From NCBI GenBank assembly GCA_007116685.1, contig SKIC01000162.1, forward strand, positions 1 to 9,532: a stretch of DNA of 9,532 bases, given 5' to 3'. The translations under genes and the position numbers were made by a program. Source of the DNA: Balneolales bacterium. Lineage in GTDB: Bacteria; Bacteroidota; Rhodothermia; Balneolales; Natronogracilivirgulaceae. Shown here in pieces: positions 5,995-9,532 of this stretch (the stretch's first letter is position 1; each line of letters opens with the position of its first letter). The notes under the pieces are model-generated. The model had not been told where the DNA came from. It did no database searches and saw only the letters and a program-made list of their open reading frames with translations.

Positions 5995-6444
5995 TTATCT
6001 GTCGTTCTTCCAGCGCATTTCGAGATATTTGTTGGTAAATCCCAACTTCTCATATAGATATCGGGCAGGATTATCCGGCTCCACGTGCAATGCAATATCC
6101 CCTGAAACACGATCCATCACAGCATTCATTAATCCTTTACCAACGCCTTTTCCGCGCGCATCTCCATGAACAGCTATATAGACGAGTATATTTTCAGGAA
6201 TATAGCCTGCCATTCCGGTATCGTTAATGATTACAGCTCCCAGAATATTATCCGGGTTTTCGTAAGCAACAGTAATAAATCCCCCTTTGCCATCTTGCTC
6301 TGATAATGCGTATTCAATGCACTTCATGATATCTTCACGCTTATCACCATATTGATCAAGGTGTTCGAAGAGGAAATCCGCAACATCGTCTTTGGTTACT
6401 TTTGCATGTTGCCAATCAGAAGGATTTAATAATTCGTAAGTCAT
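5995..6444 (-). CDS. GNAT family N-acetyltransferase
   Basis: This 149-residue single-domain GNAT enzyme transfers an acetyl group from acetyl-CoA to an amine. The acetyl-CoA pyrophosphate loop is ARGKGVGKGLM (residues 96-106), preceded by the strand ILVYIAVHGD (86-95). NPARYLYEKLGF (125-136) is the usual C-terminal signature, with Tyr131 as the likely general acid. No signal peptide or membrane span. It begins 25 bp after the symporter stop codon and ends 78 bp before the racemase, so cotranscription with both is likely. The substrate is unknown. Given an amidohydrolase of the N-acyl-amino-acid type two genes further on, acetylation of an amino acid or small amine is possible, but GNATs are too diverse to say more. 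Confidence 0.85.
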   Translation of the reverse strand: MTYELLNPSDWQHAKVTKDDVADFLFEHLDQYGDKREDIMKCIEYALSEQDGKGGFITVAYENPDNILGAVIINDTGMAGYIPENILVYIAVHGDARGKGVGKGLMNAVMDRVSGDIALHVEPDNPARYLYEKLGFTNKYLEMRWKNDR

Positions 6445-6469
6445 TTTTTAAAATGTATTTAAGTAAGAT

Positions 6470-7909
6470 TTAAACTTTGGCTTTGTCCGGAAGATAAAGA
6501 GATACAATCACAAACGTCAGAAACGAAGCTGTGATTCCATAAATATTCGGATCTAAGCCAAATGGCAAGTCAATGCCGGTAAGTGTCAAAATTAATGTGA
6601 TGCTTCCACCACTAATCATAGCAGAAATTGCACCTGCTGAACTCGATTTTTTCCAGTACAATGCGCCAACTATGGGTACCAATAATCCCGATACCATAAA
6701 CGCGTACGAGTACAGCATGATATCCAATACCGTTTCCATGGAGGCTGCCAAAATCAACGCGACAACTCCTAGAATCAGAGTTACAACCATGGAAAGGCGA
6801 ATCAGACTTTTACTTGAGGATTCTATGCCAAATATTTTGCCAATTATGTCTGTGGTTACATTTCCTGAGGCGGCAACCAGGCAGCTATCGGCGGTGGACA
6901 TAATCGCTGAAAAGTAGGCAGACATCATCAAGCCCATCAGGCCGATAGGTAAAACGGTTCGCAGTAACATAGGTAATCCTTGCTCCTGATGGATATCGGC
7001 GAAGGTTTCCACACCTAGATAAGCAAACATTCCTTGTTCTACTGCAACACGACCGAATAATCCCAGGAAAACGCCAAGAAACGCCATTACCGGCCACTCA
7101 AATAATCCTGCCAAATACCAGGCTTTTTTGGCTTCCTCAACGCTTCTAGTGGCATAAATTCGCTGATAAAGCGTCATTCCAACAAACCAAATCGGGATAA
7201 TGGTTACACCCCAATTCACGATTTGCTGCCAGGAAATATTAGTCAGCGATAACATTTCAGGAGCCACAGATTCACGAATTGCTGCCATCCCGCCAATCTC
7301 AAAATAGGCAATGGGCAAACCTATGAATATCAAGCCGGTAAGAAGTAAAATCCATTGAAAAGTATCCGTGTAAATCACTGCTTTTATTCCGCCCATCACG
7401 GTGTAAATAATGATAATTGCACCCATGATATATAAGGCCGCAGAGAGATTTAGTTCATCAAATGTAGCTGACGCCAATACGGCTCCTGCCAGCATTTGAG
7501 AACTGGTAAATCCGATATATCCGATGGCTGAAATGAATCCGGCGATAAGTGCGGCTGTTGGATTGAAAAAGTACCCAAAAACTTCGGGCATGGTGTAGAA
7601 CTTTTCCGTTTGGGAAAGGCCTTTCACTTTTGGGATTAAAAAAACGGCAGCCATCCAAGCGCCTATCAAACCCGTGAATAACATCCATGAGCCGGAAATA
7701 CCCATCACAAAACCCAATCCGCCCAAACCAATGGAAAACCCACCGCCCACATCGGTTGCCACTACCGACAAGCCTACGTGTTTGTAGCCCATATTTCGTC
7801 CGCCGAGATAGTAGTCTTCGCTGTCTTTATTGCGAAGCATGAAGTATACACCTATCCCAATAATGATGAGGAAATAGATGATAAAAACCGCTAAATCTAT
7901 GGGATGCAT
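6470..7909 (-). CDS. Sodium:solute symporter (SSS family)
   Basis: The 479-residue inner-membrane protein has about 13 hydrophobic segments, the first at residues 6-24 and the last at 457-472, which is the SSS (TC 2.A.21, LeuT fold) architecture. Family landmarks include DYYLGGRNMG (32-41) after the first helix, YTVMGGIKAVIYTDTFQ (169-185), the long-known SSS signature, and YFSAIMSTADSCLVAASG (332-349). In the last of these, Ser338-Thr339 lies where the conserved Na+ ligands sit. It imports a solute driven by Na+. Candidates in the family include proline, pantothenate, sugars, sialic acid and short acids. Nothing here fixes the substrate, although the downstream racemases and hydrolases suggest an amino-acid-like compound. 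It is the first gene of the minus-strand row and lies 363 bp from the divergent VTC gene. The start at ATG 7909 places the first helix at the N-terminus as usual. Confidence 0.9.
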   Translation of the reverse strand: MHPIDLAVFIIYFLIIIGIGVYFMLRNKDSEDYYLGGRNMGYKHVGLSVVATDVGGGFSIGLGGLGFVMGISGSWMLFTGLIGAWMAAVFLIPKVKGLSQTEKFYTMPEVFGYFFNPTAALIAGFISAIGYIGFTSSQMLAGAVLASATFDELNLSAALYIMGAIIIIYTVMGGIKAVIYTDTFQWILLLTGLIFIGLPIAYFEIGGMAAIRESVAPEMLSLTNISWQQIVNWGVTIIPIWFVGMTLYQRIYATRSVEEAKKAWYLAGLFEWPVMAFLGVFLGLFGRVAVEQGMFAYLGVETFADIHQEQGLPMLLRTVLPIGLMGLMMSAYFSAIMSTADSCLVAASGNVTTDIIGKIFGIESSSKSLIRLSMVVTLILGVVALILAASMETVLDIMLYSYAFMVSGLLVPIVGALYWKKSSSAGAISAMISGGSITLILTLTGIDLPFGLDPNIYGITASFLTFVIVSLYLPDKAKV

Positions 7910-8272
7910 ACTGCTGCTTTCGTTAGAACGAAAGTTTTTTGTGTCAATTTAATTTATCAGAGGCTAATTGAAATAGTCTGCGAGCGGGTCTGCCGGAGGA
8001 GATTACTCAAAGATGTTTTGGGCGAACTTTCTATTTGGAAATCTTCTTCAATTCTCTTGCCAAAAGGCATAATTTTGTGCTTTATTTACGGTTTTTTGAG
8101 TGGCTTTAAGATGTTGTTATTCAGTCTTAATTGCAAGTTTGAAAGGATAACCTGATTGAACTGAACAGGAAGTTCTAAGTTTCCAAGGTGATTAAACCTA
8201 ACATTTGTCTGCCAATATTATTAAATTGTTAACTTGTAAAAATAACCACAAAAGACTGGTTTTAGCGTAATA
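7910..8272. promoter_or_regulatory. Divergent intergenic region
   Basis: These 363 bp separate the symporter gene (minus) from the VTC gene (plus), so promoters for both must lie in or near it. I see no protein gene with recognisable features, no tRNA and no long inverted or direct repeat. The part nearest the VTC gene (8190-8272) is AT-rich. An exact match to the Bacteroidota -7 pattern TAnnTTTG occurs at 8070-8077 (TAATTTTG, plus strand), but no TTG element lies 17-23 bp upstream, so I do not call it a promoter. No Shine-Dalgarno sequence precedes either start. Confidence 0.5.
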
Positions 8273-9022
8273 ATGCTCAAAGATAAAATCCAAAGGCAGA
8301 GGTTTGAGCAAAAGTATTTGGTTCCGGAGCACATTGCATTATCGATTCGAGATTTTGTCAGTTCCTATCTTGAATTGGATTTGTTTGGGGCTACTCAGCC
8401 CAATCTTTCCTATCCTGTACACAGTTTATATTTCGATTCCCCCAATCTAAAAACCTACAACGACACCATAAACGGTGACAGAAACCGGTTTAAATTACGC
8501 GCTCGGTTTTATGAGAACACCCCTAATAAACCTGTCTATTTCGAAATCAAAAGGCGTTTTAATAAAGTAATCGCTAAAAAAAGAGCACGCATTATACGCG
8601 AGGCAGCCCCATTAATTGCTGCAGGGCATCTACCTCAACCAGAACATTTGGCCTATATCGATACAAACCAGATTGATGCCATTGAACATTTTTCTCGATT
8701 ATTAAATCATCTTAACGCTACACCCCGTGTACATGTGGCATACATGCGAGAAGCCTGGGTGGGCACCGGTGATAACTCCATCAGAGTAACTTTAGATAGA
8801 AATGTTCGTTCGGAGCCCCGCAAAACTTTCGATTTAAGTATTGATATGAAAAACCCCAAAAAAGTTTTCAAAGAAGTAATTCTGGAACTAAAGTTCACTA
8901 ATCGTTTTCCAAATTGGTTTAGCGAGTTAGTTCAGGTATTTGGGCTCAGACAGGAGTCTGCAGCAAAGTACGTTGACGGAGTTGAGCAAATTGGCAAATA
9001 TAAAGTAGCATTACCACACTAG
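8273..9022 (+). CDS. VTC-domain protein (polyphosphate polymerase-like)
   Basis: The 249 residues correspond to one complete VTC domain, the tunnel-shaped triphosphate-tunnel fold of yeast Vtc4, which makes polyphosphate from ATP. Visible family elements in order are RFEQKY (10-15), SLYFDSPNLKTY (51-62), RFKLRARFY (72-80), YFEIKRR (89-95) with K103/R104, AYMREAW (156-162), RVTLDRNVR (171-179), VILELKF (202-208), and a C-terminal SAAKYVDGV (229-237). The alternating Arg/Lys and the Glu of ELKF are the residues that would bind phosphate chains and metal. No membrane span or SPX domain, as usual for bacterial homologues. It starts at ATG 8273 without a visible ribosome binding site and is followed 4 bp later by a DUF4956 gene, a common pairing. 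Bacterial VTC proteins are mostly uncharacterised, so polyphosphate synthesis is inferred from the fold. Confidence 0.88.
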   Translation: MLKDKIQRQRFEQKYLVPEHIALSIRDFVSSYLELDLFGATQPNLSYPVHSLYFDSPNLKTYNDTINGDRNRFKLRARFYENTPNKPVYFEIKRRFNKVIAKKRARIIREAAPLIAAGHLPQPEHLAYIDTNQIDAIEHFSRLLNHLNATPRVHVAYMREAWVGTGDNSIRVTLDRNVRSEPRKTFDLSIDMKNPKKVFKEVILELKFTNRFPNWFSELVQVFGLRQESAAKYVDGVEQIGKYKVALPH

Positions 9023-9026
9023 TTTC

Positions 9027-9532
9027 ATGGAAAGTATTTTTGTTGATATAGCACCACTGCCAACCGATATCCCAACGCTGATTATGGCCTTACTTTTGGC
9101 TTTTATGTGTGGGCAGGTTATGGCTTGGGTGTATATGTATACACATACCGGGCTTTCGTATTCACGTAATTTTGTGAGTTCGCTCATCATTATTCCTATC
9201 ACGGTAGCCATGGTTATGATGGTTTTGGATAATAACCTTGTTACAGCGTTCAGTTTATTAGCTGTATTCGCCATTGTTCGCTTCAGGAATATCCTCCGGG
9301 ATACGCTGGATACGGTTTACATCCTATCTCTGATTGTAATAGGAATGGCATGCGGAACCCAAAAATTTACTACGGCAATTATTGGATGCGGTATCGCCTC
9401 ATCAGTACTTATGTACTTGTGGTTTACATCTTTCGGAAGCAGACAACGCTACGATCTCATCCTCAATATGCATTACAATCACCCCAATTCAGAACTCCAG
9501 AACCTGGAATTACTTCTGAAACGTCACTCGCT
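9027..9532 (+). CDS. DUF4956 family membrane protein (3' end beyond window)
   Basis: An open frame from ATG 9027 runs to the window end without a stop (168 complete codons). It has hydrophobic segments at about residues 16-38, 49-67, 71-84, 97-110 and 115-133, then a polar region beginning GSRQRYDL, probably cytoplasmic. The RFRNILRDTLDTVYI block (85-99) followed by GMACG (106-110) is the signature of DUF4956 proteins. These typically follow VTC-domain genes in bacteria and may provide a membrane partner, much as other Vtc subunits anchor Vtc4 in yeast; that role is inference. The start lies 4 bp after the VTC stop codon, so the two are almost certainly cotranscribed. A CotH-type gene often follows such pairs and may lie beyond the window. 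Confidence 0.85.
   Translation, partial: MESIFVDIAPLPTDIPTLIMALLLAFMCGQVMAWVYMYTHTGLSYSRNFVSSLIIIPITVAMVMMVLDNNLVTAFSLLAVFAIVRFRNILRDTLDTVYILSLIVIGMACGTQKFTTAIIGCGIASSVLMYLWFTSFGSRQRYDLILNMHYNHPNSELQNLELLLKRHS

Noticed and set aside
8070..8077. TAATTTTG as a Bacteroidota -7 promoter element for the VTC gene
   Set aside because: No TTG element is present 17-23 bp upstream, and it lies about 200 bp before the start codon. A match of this length is expected by chance in AT-rich DNA.
7904..8155. An 83-codon plus-strand open frame in the divergent region
   Set aside because: It starts inside the symporter gene on the opposite strand, has no recognisable domain and its composition looks like translated AT-rich intergenic DNA.
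9011..9274. An 87-codon minus-strand open frame near the right end
   Set aside because: It is the antisense shadow of the DUF4956 gene, whose plus-strand frame stays open to the window end and carries the family motif.

Overview
The window looks like a chromosomal segment from a member of the Bacteroidota or a close relative such as Balneolota. Three things point there: moderate GC (roughly 40-45% by eye), gene starts without recognisable Shine-Dalgarno sequences, and a CCCCCTCC-TTT-GGAGGGGG hairpin of a type common in intergenic regions of that group. Its genes are complete enzyme and transport genes. I see no tRNA, rRNA, CRISPR array, insertion sequence or phage gene.

Layout. Positions 1-475 are non-coding and packed with small palindromes: two copies of a roughly 90-bp, three-hairpin unit (61-150 and 247-337), a remnant of a third (1-53), a C/G-rich hairpin (382-417) and two further hairpins (422-438 and 447-470), the inner one placed and shaped like the terminator of the gene row to its right. 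Positions 476-7909 hold eight genes, all on the minus strand and probably one long operon or two consecutive ones. In transcription order they are a sodium:solute symporter, a GNAT acetyltransferase, an ornithine-racemase-like PLP enzyme, an M23 metallopeptidase without a signal peptide, an M20D amidohydrolase, an alanine-racemase-family enzyme, a saccharopine-dehydrogenase-like (trans-acting enoyl reductase type) oxidoreductase and a thioredoxin-like [2Fe-2S] ferredoxin. The four central genes are joined by stop/start overlaps (ATGA; ATGATTGA; TTGA, or a 2-bp gap), which argues for coupled translation. Positions 7910-8272 form a divergent intergenic region with no gene. From 8273 the plus strand carries a VTC-domain polyphosphate-polymerase-like gene, followed 4 bp later by a DUF4956 membrane-protein gene that runs off the window.

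How the genes may work together (inference). A transporter, an acyltransferase, two amino-acid racemase-fold enzymes, a peptide-cleaving metalloenzyme and an N-acyl-amino-acid/peptide amidohydrolase look like an uptake and processing route for an unusual amino-acid derivative, such as an N-acylated or D-residue-containing peptide or amino acid. The substrate cannot be read from the sequence. The last two genes are redox proteins with no obvious link to that chemistry. The right-hand VTC/DUF4956 pair is a recurrent bacterial neighbourhood and is transcribed independently.

The most unusual items are the coupled racemase-peptidase-amidohydrolase-racemase module and the hairpin repeat family, one of whose apparent members sits where the operon terminator should be.
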